A program made the position numbers and the translations under genes. From G963691885 sp963691885 (lineage in GTDB: Bacteria; Pseudomonadota; Alphaproteobacteria; UBA8366; Aestuariispiraceae), in contig OY829843.1 in the NCBI GenBank assembly GCA_963691885.1, positions 1,612,001 through 1,676,000 on the forward strand: a DNA stretch of 64,000 nt. The letters run 5' to 3'. The notes beneath the pieces are model-generated. The model searched no databases and had not been told where the DNA came from. It worked only from the letters and a program-made list of their open reading frames with translations. Shown here piece by piece: positions 36,994-45,335 of this stretch; position 1 is the stretch's first letter; the number at the start of each line of letters is the position of its first letter.

Positions 36994-37707
36994 TCACTCC
37001 TGTATCGCCGCCTTCTGATGGGTAACCAGATCGGCAATCCCGGCCCTGGCCAATGCCATCAGTTGATCAAATTCATCCTGGCTGAACGGTTCTTCCTCCG
37101 CCGTGCCCTGCACTTCAACAATGCCGCCGGATGCCGTCAGCACAAAATTTGCGTCGGCCTGGGCGCTGGAATCCTCATCATAATCAAGATCCAACACCGC
37201 TGTACCGTTATAGAGACCACAGGAAACAGCCGCGACATGATCCGAAAGCGGAATCTCCGTAATCGCTCCCATCCGGCGAATATGCTGAAACGCCAGATGC
37301 AGGGCGACGAAGCCGCCTGTGATTGATGCGGTGCGGGTACCACCATCGGCCTGTATAACATCGCAGTCGACGCGGATCTGGCGTTCGCCAAAGCCATCCA
37401 GTTTTGTAACCGACCGCAAGGACCGCCCGATCAAACGCTGAATTTCCTGGGTCCGACCGGAACTGGCTGCGCGTTTGCGGTCGATCCGACTGTGGGTAGA
37501 GCGCGGCAGCATGCCATATTCAGCTGTCACCCACCCTTTGCCTGACCCTTTCAAAAATGACGGGACGCCGTCTTCGACACTTGCTGTGCATAAAACCCGC
37601 GTGTGTCCGAAACCGATCATGCAGGACCCTTCGGCATAGCGGGTGACATCGGTTTCAATCGTTATGTCGCGCATCTCGTCGGGTTTTCTGCCACTGGGCC
37701 TCATCAT
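36994..37707 (-). CDS. rph: Ribonuclease PH
   Basis: Phosphorolytic 3' exonuclease for tRNA maturation, 237 residues. Typical features: R-PSGRKPDEMRDI start, GHTRVLCTASVEDGVPSFLKG near 35-55, WVTAEYGMLPRSTHSR near 58-73 and RTQEIQRLIGRSLRSV near 85-100, and the nucleotide region ADGGTRTASITGGFVAL near 125. Start ATG 37707 follows AAAGGA; the TTG at 37710 and the ATG at 37704 are also in frame. Divergent from hrcA. Confidence 0.96.
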   Translation of the reverse strand: MMRPSGRKPDEMRDITIETDVTRYAEGSCMIGFGHTRVLCTASVEDGVPSFLKGSGKGWVTAEYGMLPRSTHSRIDRKRAASSGRTQEIQRLIGRSLRSVTKLDGFGERQIRVDCDVIQADGGTRTASITGGFVALHLAFQHIRRMGAITEIPLSDHVAAVSCGLYNGTAVLDLDYDEDSSAQADANFVLTASGGIVEVQGTAEEEPFSQDEFDQLMALARAGIADLVTHQKAAIQE

Positions 37708-37762
37708 CAAAATCCTTTTTGTTAAAACAGGGTCGGCGCGAAATGCAGGACCAACTGCTACA

Positions 37763-37791
37763 TTGACGCCCTCTTTTCCCCTTCCTACATT
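37763..37791 (+). promoter_or_regulatory. hrcA promoter, sigma-70 / RpoH-like
   Basis: TTGACG (37763-37768), 17 nt, TACATT (37786-37791). The -10 is embedded in CCTACAT, so TTG-N18-CCTA matches the spacing seen at dnaK and hslV. The leader before the hrcA ATG would be about 17 nt. No CIRCE element is seen. Confidence 0.6.
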
Positions 37792-37813
37792 TTTGCAGCA
37801 AGGAAGGAAATCA

Positions 37814-38851
37814 ATGTTCGAAGATTTGAACGCCAGATCGCGGGATATTTTGCGCCTGATCGTGGAAAGCTACGTCGAAACCGGCGATCCCGTTGGGTCA
37901 CGAACGATTTCCCGAAAGATTGCGCCCGTCCTGTCACCAGCCACAATCCGAAATGCCATGTCGGACCTGGAAGAAATGGGCCTACTCTACGCGCCCCACA
38001 CCTCTGCCGGTCGCCTGCCGACCGAGGCGGGGTTAAAGCTCTTTGTGGACGGTTTGCTACAAGTCGGGAACCTGACCCAGGATGAGCGTCAGGCGATCCA
38101 GGCGCAATGTGAGGGGTCCGGGCAGTCGATCACCCAAGTGCTGGAAGAGGCATCCGGCCTGATGTCCGGGTTGAGCCAGTGTGCCAGTCTGGTCTCGGCA
38201 CCCACCAAGAACAGTTCCCTTCGCCATATTGAATTTGTTGCGCTGGGGCCAGGACGTGCACTGGTCGTGATGGTCAATGAAAATGGCATGGTGGAAAACC
38301 GCATCGTTGATATCCCGCTTGGCGTGACCCCGTCAGCCCTGGTGGAGGCCGGAAATTTCCTGTCCGCCAAGATCAATGGCCAAACCCTGCCTGAGACCCA
38401 GAAACTGGTAGCCGATGAAATTGCCCAGAACAGGGCGGCAATCGACGAGTTGACCCAGAAAGTGGTGGAAGCCGGCCTTGCCACCTGGGCCAAAACCAAT
38501 GACGGCAATGGAGTCCTGATCGTCAGCGGGCAAAACAATCTTTTGAATGAGGTGCATGGACTCAGCGACCTGGAGCAGATCCGCGCGCTATTTGATGCCC
38601 TCGAACGCAAGGAATCTTTGCTGAAATTGCTCGAGGCATCCCATGAAGCTGAAGGCGTCCAGATTTTTATCGGTGCCCAGAATGAATTGTTCTCGCTTTC
38701 CGGCTGTTCGATGATTGTTGCCCCCTATCGCAACGGAAATCAGAAAATTGTTGGTGCAATCGGGGTTGTCGGACCGTCGCGGATGAATTACGCACGCATC
38801 GTTCCGATGGTGGACTACACGGCGAGGGTCGTCGGTCGGCTGCTGGATTAA
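37814..38851 (+). CDS. hrcA: Heat-inducible transcription repressor HrcA
   Basis: 345 residues. The N-terminal winged helix is seen in NARSRDILRLIVESYVETGDPVGSRTISRK and ATIRNAMSDLEEMGLLYAPHTSAGRLPT; a GAF-like dimerisation region fills the rest, ending IVPMVDYTARVVGRLLD. HrcA binds CIRCE operators, usually before groESL; none was found in this window. ATG 37814 follows the strong AGGAAGGAAA site; the open frame extends upstream to 37643 only by chance. grpE follows after 113 nt. Confidence 0.95.
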   Translation: MFEDLNARSRDILRLIVESYVETGDPVGSRTISRKIAPVLSPATIRNAMSDLEEMGLLYAPHTSAGRLPTEAGLKLFVDGLLQVGNLTQDERQAIQAQCEGSGQSITQVLEEASGLMSGLSQCASLVSAPTKNSSLRHIEFVALGPGRALVVMVNENGMVENRIVDIPLGVTPSALVEAGNFLSAKINGQTLPETQKLVADEIAQNRAAIDELTQKVVEAGLATWAKTNDGNGVLIVSGQNNLLNEVHGLSDLEQIRALFDALERKESLLKLLEASHEAEGVQIFIGAQNELFSLSGCSMIVAPYRNGNQKIVGAIGVVGPSRMNYARIVPMVDYTARVVGRLLD

Positions 38852-38964
38852 AATATTTTTGCCCAGATGCAGAAATTCCGGACCGCCATGCCTATATCAC
38901 CGGCGGGCCAAATAGATTTGGGCAGAATGTCGATCTGCATTCGAAAGAGTAAGTGGAAGAAATG

Positions 38965-39630
38965 ATGAGCAGCGAAAACAAAGATCAGGAAAACCAGCCA
39001 TCAGAAGAGGCCGCAAAGCCGGCGGAGGCTGAAACAGGTCCAAGCGATTCCGATCTGGATGCAATCGAAGAAGCATTGAGTGCCGGGGGCAGCGACGATG
39101 TTGTCGCCGCGCTTGAGCAGCTCACGATCCTCGAAGCCGAGAATGCCGATCTGAAAGACAAACTCATGCGGGCCCTGGCAGAGGTGGAAAATGTCCGTCG
39201 CCGCTCGGAAAAGGAACGCCAGGATACAGCCAAATTTGGCGCAAGCGGTCTGGCCAAAGAATTGCTGCCCGCCATTGATAATCTTGGACGCGCCCTGCAA
39301 TCCGTACCGGAAGAAATGCGGGATGGCGATGATTCAGTGAAGAACCTGGTTCTCGGCGTGGAGATGATCGAAAAGCAGTTTGTCGATGCTTTGTCGCGGT
39401 TCAAGATCACCCGGATTGAGCCGACGGGTGAGAAATATTCCTACGAGCTGCATCAGGCGATGTCAGAGGTTGAAGGCACGGGTCATCCAGCAGGAACCGT
39501 CGTTCAGGTTCTGCAGCCCGGTTACGTCATGCATGAGCGCCTGTTGCGCCCGGCCATGGTGATCGTTGCAAAAGGCGACCCTACCAAGGATCGCCCGGAA
39601 GGTCACGAACCGGTCGATACAACCGCCTAA
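38965..39630 (+). CDS. grpE: Nucleotide exchange factor GrpE
   Basis: 221-residue co-chaperone that swaps ADP on DnaK. An acidic, disordered N-terminus (about 1-50) is followed by the long coiled helix (LEAENADLKDKLMRALAEVENVRRRSEKERQD) and the beta domain with LGVEMIEKQFVDALSRFKI and HQAMSEVEGTGHPAGTVVQVLQPGYVMHERLLRPAMV (read in pieces). GGAAG spaced 5 nt from ATG 38965 favours this start over ATG 38962 and GTG 38953. Confidence 0.95.
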   Translation: MSSENKDQENQPSEEAAKPAEAETGPSDSDLDAIEEALSAGGSDDVVAALEQLTILEAENADLKDKLMRALAEVENVRRRSEKERQDTAKFGASGLAKELLPAIDNLGRALQSVPEEMRDGDDSVKNLVLGVEMIEKQFVDALSRFKITRIEPTGEKYSYELHQAMSEVEGTGHPAGTVVQVLQPGYVMHERLLRPAMVIVAKGDPTKDRPEGHEPVDTTA

Positions 39631-39718
39631 GACCTGTTTCGCGGCTGTCACCCTGTGACGAGGCTCACTGACCCCGCACAACAGGTCTGGCATGTATGAT
39701 CCCAGAGAGGATTGAGAA

Positions 39719-40117
39719 ATGCCTTTGAACGCCCTGTATACTGCTGTTTCCGGACTAAACGCGGCCAGCCTGCGTTTTGAGGCCAGCGCCAACAACATCG
39801 CCAATGCTGGCAGCGCCGGTCGGGTTGATGCGGAAAGTGCCAGCGATCAGGCTTTTCAGGCGCAGGACGTTCAACAGACCAGCATTAATAGCGGCGGCAC
39901 GAATGCGGTCACCGTCACCCGTAATCCTGCCACCCAGCTGGCCTTTGCGCCGAACAGCCCACTTGCCAATGAGGGTGGATTTATCGAAACGCCGAATGTG
40001 GACTTGGGCGAAGAGCTGGTGTCCCAGATTTCCGCCAGCGCGGCGTTTGAGGCCAATGCAGCGGTCATCCGTGAGGTGGATGAACAGACGGATACGCTGC
40101 TCGACATCCTCTCCTAA
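39719..40117 (+). CDS. Orphan flagellar rod-like (FlgC/FlgG N/C-domain) protein
   Basis: 132 residues. The N-terminus LNALYTAVSGLNAASLRFEA with NNIANAGSAGRV matches the conserved D0 helix of flagellar rod/hook proteins, and the C-terminus VDLGEELVSQISASAAFEAN to TDTLLDILS matches their C-terminal helix. The short middle resembles FlgC size. No other flagellar gene is in the window. It may be a true FlgC-related part, or a repurposed paralogue. It lies 88 nt after grpE and converges on alkB with a 7-nt gap. Confidence 0.8.
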   Translation: MPLNALYTAVSGLNAASLRFEASANNIANAGSAGRVDAESASDQAFQAQDVQQTSINSGGTNAVTVTRNPATQLAFAPNSPLANEGGFIETPNVDLGEELVSQISASAAFEANAAVIREVDEQTDTLLDILS

Positions 40118-40124
40118 AGCCGCT

Positions 40125-40736
40125 TCAGGGCACGGTTACCCGGCGCAGCGTGAGGTTCAGCCTTTGCGGATCAGGAAGCAGGGTTGATGTGCCAGGCTTT
40201 ATACCATCCACACCATGATGAAAATGGCGTGACCTGCCGCCCAGCACCAGCACATCACCGGACCGCAACAGGAAACTGCGGGTTGGGTCTGTCCGCTTTT
40301 CGCCGCCAACACGGAATCGCGCACTCGCACCCAGCGAGATGGACACAACCGGTGCATCTTTCGCGGCTTCATCCCTGTCTCTGTGCAGCCCCATACGTGT
40401 TTTCTCTGTTCCGTACCAGTTGATCAAACAGGCCTCAGGCGGTGCGTCATACCCCGCAAGCTCAGACCAAATCCGCAGAACGGGTTCAGGAATGACGGGC
40501 CATTTCACGCCTGTGACCGGGTGGCGATCCTGATACCGATAACCGCCTGTCTGATCACTCACCCAGCCTAAAGTGCCTGCATTCGACATTTTTACGGAAA
40601 GCGGTTTGCCGGTTCGCGGCATGCACGGCTGAAAGAGAGGTGCCGCTTGCAGGCAGATGCGGATGCAGGTCACCAATTCTTCTTGAGCGGGGCGGTCAAG
40701 ATAGCCCGAAAACAAGCGCAACCCGTCTGATTGCAT
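40125..40736 (-). CDS. alkB: Alpha-ketoglutarate-dependent dioxygenase AlkB
   Basis: Repairs 1-methyladenine and 3-methylcytosine by Fe(II)/2-oxoglutarate hydroxylation. About 203 residues. The Fe ligands are His and Asp in GLHRDRDEA (near residue 127) and a later His in HFHHGVDG; the 2OG-binding Arg lies in LNLTLRRV at the C-terminus; NWYGTEKTRMG precedes the HxD. ATG 40736 lies after AGGAAGGG (12-nt gap); an upstream in-frame ATG at 40772 is less likely. Two palindromes lie just upstream at 40766-40799. Confidence 0.94.
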   Translation of the reverse strand: MQSDGLRLFSGYLDRPAQEELVTCIRICLQAAPLFQPCMPRTGKPLSVKMSNAGTLGWVSDQTGGYRYQDRHPVTGVKWPVIPEPVLRIWSELAGYDAPPEACLINWYGTEKTRMGLHRDRDEAAKDAPVVSISLGASARFRVGGEKRTDPTRSFLLRSGDVLVLGGRSRHFHHGVDGIKPGTSTLLPDPQRLNLTLRRVTVP

Positions 40737-40765
40737 CGTGAACCCACCCTTCCTTTCTCGATCCA

Positions 40766-40799
40766 GTTTCAACGATGAAACCCATTACCAAAACGTAAT
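40766..40799. promoter_or_regulatory. Two adjacent palindromes between alkB and dnaK
   Basis: GTTTCA-ACGA-TGAAAC (40766-40781) and ATTAC-N6-GTAAT (40784-40799) are perfect inverted repeats. GATGAAAC (40774-40781) is also the reverse complement of GTTTCATC at 40848-40855. They sit right in front of alkB and may be operator sites. They do not match the alphaproteobacterial LexA box GTTC-N7-GTTC. Confidence 0.45.
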
Positions 40800-40865
40800 A
40801 ACAGATGAAAATCTTGATTTAAGTCAGATTCTTGACCAAACATCGACGTTTCATCCCCAAAGCCG

Positions 40866-40894
40866 TTGCAAGAGGCTGCGGTGATGCCTATATC
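40866..40894 (+). promoter_or_regulatory. dnaK promoter, RpoH-like
   Basis: TTGCAA (40866-40871), 17 nt, TATATC (40889-40894); the -10 region reads CCTATAT, an exact match to the alphaproteobacterial RpoH -10 CYTATNT, with TTG-N18 before it. It gives a leader of about 90 nt that holds a GGTCA/TGACC stem (about 40951-40968) and the AGGAG ribosome site at 40980-40984. Confidence 0.6.
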
Positions 40895-40991
40895 CCTGCC
40901 GAAATCCCCGAACTAATTTGACCTTGAGGGGGCCACGAGCTGGTGCTGAATGGTCAGGCCGTCGTGACCTGCTTTTGATAGGAGACACCAT

Positions 40992-42914
40992 ATGAGTAAA
41001 GTTATCGGTATCGATCTTGGGACGACCAATTCCTGCGTCGCCGTGATGGAAGGGACCACAGCCCGCGTGATTGAAAATGCGGAGGGCGTGCGTACAACCC
41101 CGTCCATGATCGCCTTTGCCGAAGATGGCGAGCGTCTGGTTGGCCATCCGGCCAAACGTCAGGCCGTCACAAACCCTGAAAACACACTTTACGCGATCAA
41201 GCGTCTTATCGGTCGTCGGTTCAGCGATGCCGAAGTGGAAAAAGACCGCAAAAACGCCCCCTTCCAGATTGTTGAAGGCGAGAATGGCGATGCCTGGGTC
41301 GAAGCCCGTGGCGAGAAATTCGCCCCCGCACAGATTTCCGCCCTCGTTCTGCAGAAAATGAAAGAAACCGCTGAGGCTTATCTCGGCGAGAGCGTCGGTC
41401 AGGCCGTGATCACCGTTCCGGCTTACTTCAACGACAGCCAGCGCCAGGCAACGAAAGATGCCGGCCGCATTGCAGGTCTTGAAGTCCTTCGCATCATCAA
41501 CGAGCCAACAGCCGCCGCACTCGCCTATGGGCTTGAGAAAAAGGGTTCCGGCGTTATTGCAGTCTATGACCTTGGCGGCGGCACATTCGATGTCTCCATC
41601 CTGGAAATCGGCGATGGCGTTTTCGAGGTGAAATCGACCAATGGTGATACGTTCCTGGGTGGTGAAGATTTTGACCAGCACATCATCGACTACCTTGCTG
41701 ACGAGTTCAAAAAGGAGCAGGGCATCGACCTGCGCAGCGACCGCCTGGCCCTGCAGCGCCTGAAAGAGGCCGCGGAGAAAGCCAAGATCGAGCTGTCCTC
41801 AACGACGCAGACTGATGTCAACCTGCCCTTTATTACTGCCGATCAGTCCGGGCCAAAGCACCTGAACATCAAGCTCAGCCGCTCAAAACTGGAATCGCTG
41901 GTTGGTGATCTGATCAAGAGCACGCTTGGCCCCTGCAAGGCCGCTCTGAAAGATGCCGGTCTGAAGGCCAGCGAAATCGACGAGGTGATCCTGGTTGGGG
42001 GTATGACCCGCATGCCGCAGGTCATCGAAACGGTTAAAGAGTTCTTTGGTCGTGATCCGCATCGTGGCGTGAACCCGGATGAGGTCGTTGCCATTGGCGC
42101 TGCCATTCAGGCTGGCGTTCTGCAGGGTGACGTGAAAGACGTCCTTCTGCTGGACGTGACACCGCTGTCGCTGGGTATTGAGACACTTGGTGGTGTCTTC
42201 ACCCGCCTGATTGATCGCAACACAACGATCCCGACCAAGAAAAGCCAGGTCTTCTCGACCGCCGAAGATAACCAGGGTGCTGTGACCATCCGGGTGTTCC
42301 AGGGTGAGCGTGAAATGGCAGCAGATAACAAATTGTTGGGCCAGTTTGATCTGGTCGGTATTCCACCCGCACCGCGCGGCGTTCCGCAGATTGAGGTCAC
42401 GTTTGATATCGACGCAAACGGTATCGTAAACGTCTCGGCCAAGGACAAAGCGACCGGCAAGGAACAGCAGATCCGGATCCAGGCCTCTGGCGGTCTCAAC
42501 GATGACGAGATCGACCGGATGGTTAAGGAAGCAGAAGCGAACGCCGAAGCCGATAAAGAGCGCAAGGAACTGGTCGAAGCCCGCAACTCGGCCGACGGTC
42601 TGGTTCATCAGACAGAGAAAACCCTGTCTGAGCATGGCGACAAGATCTCTGAAGAAGACAAGGCGGGTATTGAGACCGCTGTTGCCGATCTGAAGACCGC
42701 TCTCGAAGGCGAAGATCTGGCTGAAATCCAGGCCAAGACACAGACCCTGACCGAAGCCTCGCTCAAACTTGGTGAAGCCATGTACAAGGCAGCCGAGGAA
42801 GAAGGCGGTCAGGACGCTGCGATGGGCGATGAAGAGCCCGCGGCCAAATCCGACGACAATGTCGTCGATGCCGAATTCGAAGAGGTTGACGACGACAAGA
42901 AGGGTAAAGCCTGA
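40992..42914 (+). CDS. dnaK: Chaperone protein DnaK (Hsp70)
   Basis: 640 residues, full length. The ATPase domain has IGIDLGTTNSCVAVMEG at the start, DLGGGTFDVSILEIGDGVFEVKSTNGD near 195 and VGGMTRMPQVIETVKEFFG near 340. The linker and peptide-binding domain follow (DVTPLSLGIETLGGVFT near 390), with a lid and the C-terminal EEVD-like AEFEEVDDDKKGKA tail. AGGAG lies 7 nt before ATG. It precedes dnaJ; a hairpin lies between them. Confidence 0.99.
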   Translation: MSKVIGIDLGTTNSCVAVMEGTTARVIENAEGVRTTPSMIAFAEDGERLVGHPAKRQAVTNPENTLYAIKRLIGRRFSDAEVEKDRKNAPFQIVEGENGDAWVEARGEKFAPAQISALVLQKMKETAEAYLGESVGQAVITVPAYFNDSQRQATKDAGRIAGLEVLRIINEPTAAALAYGLEKKGSGVIAVYDLGGGTFDVSILEIGDGVFEVKSTNGDTFLGGEDFDQHIIDYLADEFKKEQGIDLRSDRLALQRLKEAAEKAKIELSSTTQTDVNLPFITADQSGPKHLNIKLSRSKLESLVGDLIKSTLGPCKAALKDAGLKASEIDEVILVGGMTRMPQVIETVKEFFGRDPHRGVNPDEVVAIGAAIQAGVLQGDVKDVLLLDVTPLSLGIETLGGVFTRLIDRNTTIPTKKSQVFSTAEDNQGAVTIRVFQGEREMAADNKLLGQFDLVGIPPAPRGVPQIEVTFDIDANGIVNVSAKDKATGKEQQIRIQASGGLNDDEIDRMVKEAEANAEADKERKELVEARNSADGLVHQTEKTLSEHGDKISEEDKAGIETAVADLKTALEGEDLAEIQAKTQTLTEASLKLGEAMYKAAEEEGGQDAAMGDEEPAAKSDDNVVDAEFEEVDDDKKGKA

Positions 42915-42929
42915 TCAGGTTTCCTCAGG

Positions 42930-42960
42930 CCCCGGAATGAAGCCCATTCCGGGGTCTTTA
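42930..42960 (+). terminator. Hairpin between dnaK and dnaJ
   Basis: CCCCGGAATG (42930-42939) pairs perfectly with CATTCCGGGG (42945-42954) over a 5-nt loop, followed by TCTTTA. The tail is short, so it probably acts as a partial terminator or mRNA stabiliser that sets the dnaK:dnaJ ratio. Confidence 0.6.
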
Positions 42961-42999
42961 CTGTCAACCAGGGCATGAATTCGACGCAGGCGGGGCAGA

Positions 43000-44136
43000 A
43001 TGGCCAAGCAGGATTACTACGAGACACTGGGCGTTGCGAAAGGCGCATCCGATGACGAGCTGAAAAAGGCCTATCGGAAGCTCGCGATGCAGTATCACCC
43101 GGATCGCAATCAGGACAATCCAGAAGCAGAAGCCAAGTTCAAGGAAGTGAACGAGGCCTATGAATCCCTGAAGGACCCGCAAAAGCGGGCTGCGTATGAC
43201 CGGTTTGGCCATGATGCGTTCGAACAGGGCGGGTTTGGTGGCGCCGGCGGCGGTGCCGGTGCCGGATTTGGCGGCTTCACCGATATTTTCGAAGAAATGT
43301 TCGGCGATTTCATGGGCGGCGGCGGTCGCGGCGGCCAGCAGACCTCTCGTGGTGCCGACCTGCGTTACAACCTGGAAATCAGCCTGGAAGACGCCTTTCA
43401 CGGCCGTCAGGTCGAAATCAAAGTGCCGAGTTCGGTGCCCTGCGATGTCTGTGACGGGACGGGTGCTAAAGACGGGGCTCAGCCAACCACCTGTCAGACC
43501 TGTCACGGTGTGGGCAAGATCCGCGCCCAACAGGGTTTCTTTACGATCGAACGCACCTGTCCCACCTGTCAGGGTCGCGGCACCGTGATCGAGGATCCCT
43601 GTACGGCCTGTGCCGGATCCGGTCGCAAGACCGAACAGAAGACACTTTCCGTCAATGTGCCCAAAGGAGTTGAGGACGGAACACGCATCCGTTTGTCGGG
43701 CGAGGGCGAAGCAGGCCTGCGGGGTGCGCCCGCAGGCGACCTCTATATTTTCATCTCAATCGCCGGTCATCGGATTTTCCAGCGCCAAGGGGCCAATATT
43801 TTCTGTCGCGTACCACTGACCATGCCAGATGCCGCCCTTGGTGCGGAAATCGAAGTGCCCTCCATCGATGGCGGTCGCGCCAAGGTCAAGATCCCGCCCG
43901 GCACCCAGGCCGGCCAGCAATTCCGTCTGCGCGGCAAGGGCATGTCCGTCCTGCGCAGCCCGGCCCGCGGCGACATGTATATCGAAACCGCCATTGAGAC
44001 GCCGGTCAATCTGACGAAGAAGCAGAAAGAACTTCTGGAAGAATTCCGGAAGGAGGGCAAAGGCGCCTCCACCAGCCCCGAATCCGAAGGCTTTTTCACC
44101 AAAGTCCGGGAATTCTGGGACGACCTGACCGAATAG
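43000..44136 (+). CDS. dnaJ: Chaperone protein DnaJ (Hsp40)
   Basis: 378 residues of class A. J domain with the HPD motif (YHPDRNQDNPEAE near residue 33), a Gly/Phe-rich stretch (about 75-110), four zinc-finger repeats (CDVCDGTGA, CQTCHGVG, CPTCQGRG, CTACAGSG, about 150-210) and the C-terminal substrate-binding barrels. It starts 85 nt after dnaK. Confidence 0.98.
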   Translation: MAKQDYYETLGVAKGASDDELKKAYRKLAMQYHPDRNQDNPEAEAKFKEVNEAYESLKDPQKRAAYDRFGHDAFEQGGFGGAGGGAGAGFGGFTDIFEEMFGDFMGGGGRGGQQTSRGADLRYNLEISLEDAFHGRQVEIKVPSSVPCDVCDGTGAKDGAQPTTCQTCHGVGKIRAQQGFFTIERTCPTCQGRGTVIEDPCTACAGSGRKTEQKTLSVNVPKGVEDGTRIRLSGEGEAGLRGAPAGDLYIFISIAGHRIFQRQGANIFCRVPLTMPDAALGAEIEVPSIDGGRAKVKIPPGTQAGQQFRLRGKGMSVLRSPARGDMYIETAIETPVNLTKKQKELLEEFRKEGKGASTSPESEGFFTKVREFWDDLTE

Positions 44137-44220
44137 ATAAAAAGGTTCAGCCTATGAGACGCCTTGGAACCATCCGAGGCATGCTATAGCCTGCGCGAAA
44201 TCCAAAAGACGGGGGCCATT

Positions 44221-45078
44221 ATGGCAGGTGAAGACAAAAAGGTCGTTGTGGTTGGTGCGTCCGGGCGCATGGGGCGCATGCTGGTGGCGGAGATTGCCGG
44301 GACAGAAGGCGTCTCGCTGCACGGTGCGACTGAACCACCGGGGTCACCCGCCCTTGGACAGGACCCGCATCTGCTGGCCGGTGTTGATCCATCAGATGTC
44401 ATCATTACCGACGACCCTGCACCGGCAATTGCAAGCGCGGATCTGGTGATTGATTTCACGGTTCCTGCAGCAACCATTGCGCATGCCAAGCTCTGCGCCC
44501 AGGCGGGCACGGCCATGGTGATCGGAACCACCGGATTAACCAAGGAAGACGAGGCGGCGCTTGAAATCGCAACCCGCCATGTGCCCATTGTCTATGCGGC
44601 CAATTACTCTGTCGGGGTGACCCTGTTGACCAATCTGGTTGAAAAAGCGGCCGCAACACTCAGAGAAGATTACGATATCGAGGTTCTTGAGATGCACCAT
44701 CACCACAAGGTGGATGCGCCCTCAGGAACCGCACTCGCCCTTGGGAAGGCAGCGGCGAAAGGTCGGGATGTCGATCATGACTCGATGAAGCGCGCCGTGC
44801 GCGACGGGATCACCGGTGCCCGCGAAAAGGGCACGATCGGCTACGCCACCCTGCGTGGCGGTGACGTTGTTGGCGAACACGACGTCGTCTTTGCCGCGCC
44901 GGGTGAACGCATCATCCTCAGCCATAAGGCAACCGCAAGACGGATCTTTGCCGCCGGTGCGGTGCGCGCCGGGGCCTGGGTGATTGGCCGGCAGCCGGCG
45001 ATTTATGACATGAATGATGTCCTGGGCCTGAAAGACGATGTGGCCCCGACGGTCCCACCCGCCGAACAACACGGATAA
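44221..45078 (+). CDS. dapB: 4-hydroxy-tetrahydrodipicolinate reductase
   Basis: Lysine and meso-diaminopimelate synthesis, 285 residues. NAD(P)-binding VVVVGASGRMGRMLVAEI at the N-terminus, GTTGLTKEDEAALEIA near 102, and the signature EMHHHHKVDAPSGTALALG near 157-175 with catalytic His/Lys, then RGGDVVGEHDVVFA. ATG 44221 gives the family N-terminus; the frame upstream of it is not family-like. It follows dnaJ, as in several alphaproteobacteria. Confidence 0.96.
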   Translation: MAGEDKKVVVVGASGRMGRMLVAEIAGTEGVSLHGATEPPGSPALGQDPHLLAGVDPSDVIITDDPAPAIASADLVIDFTVPAATIAHAKLCAQAGTAMVIGTTGLTKEDEAALEIATRHVPIVYAANYSVGVTLLTNLVEKAAATLREDYDIEVLEMHHHHKVDAPSGTALALGKAAAKGRDVDHDSMKRAVRDGITGAREKGTIGYATLRGGDVVGEHDVVFAAPGERIILSHKATARRIFAAGAVRAGAWVIGRQPAIYDMNDVLGLKDDVAPTVPPAEQHG

Positions 45079-45137
45079 CCCGTGTTTGACGGCAATGACA
45101 CATTCATTCGGAACAAAAATCTTATATGAACTAAAAG

Positions 45138-45241
45138 TTGAATTTTGCCCGAAACTAAGGTACTGTTGTCGTGAAATCTGAACGGCAGCTTAACTGTCTA
45201 CTAGGATTTCTCCGGGAGAGGCCTATGCGCCTCTCCTTTTT
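45138..45241 (+). ncRNA. Candidate small RNA downstream of dapB
   Basis: TTGAAT (45138-45143), 17 nt and TACTGT (45161-45166) form a promoter-like pair. A perfect intrinsic terminator ends at 45241. The predicted RNA would be about 70 nt (about 45173-45241). No family was recognised. The simple alternative is that the hairpin only ends the dapB transcript, 137 nt after its stop. The -10 match is weak. Confidence 0.35.
45215..45241 (+). terminator. Intrinsic terminator in the dapB-IS630 gap
   Basis: GGAGAGGC (45215-45222) pairs with GCCTCTCC (45229-45236) over a 6-nt loop, followed by TTTTT. It lies 137 nt after the dapB stop. Confidence 0.88.
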
Positions 45242-45256
45242 ATGATTCCACTATTC

Positions 45257-45333
45257 CTAAGTGATGCTGACGTGATGTGTGTCGAAAAAAATCGGTGACA
45301 TACGCTGACAATAATTTTTTGCACCCTTTTTTC
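45257..45333 (-). pseudogene. Displaced 3' end of the DUF3800 gene
   Basis: Joining 46388 to 45333 (removing the IS and one TA copy) continues the frame for 25 codons, from RKKGAKNY through PIFFDTHHVSIT to the stop TAG at 45257-45259. The restored gene would be about 247 codons. The tail resembles the usual DUF3800 end, but this is a short stretch. Confidence 0.65.
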
Positions 45334-45335
45334 TA

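Noticed and set aside
37711..37813. CIRCE operator before hrcA
   Set aside because: No TTAGCACTC-N9-GAGTGCTAA or close variant is present here or before grpE and dnaK.
38868..38940. Inverted repeat ATGCAGA / TCTGCAT in the hrcA-grpE gap
   Set aside because: Seven bases over a loop of more than 50 nt; expected by chance and no T-tail.
40831..40860. Alternative RpoH promoter CTTGAC to CCCCAA before dnaK
   Set aside because: The 18-nt gap is too long for the E. coli-type consensus and the -10 is poor; the 40866-40894 pair fits better.
44164..44220. Extended N-terminus of dapB
   Set aside because: Codons 44164-44220 do not match DapB; the family start is at ATG 44221.
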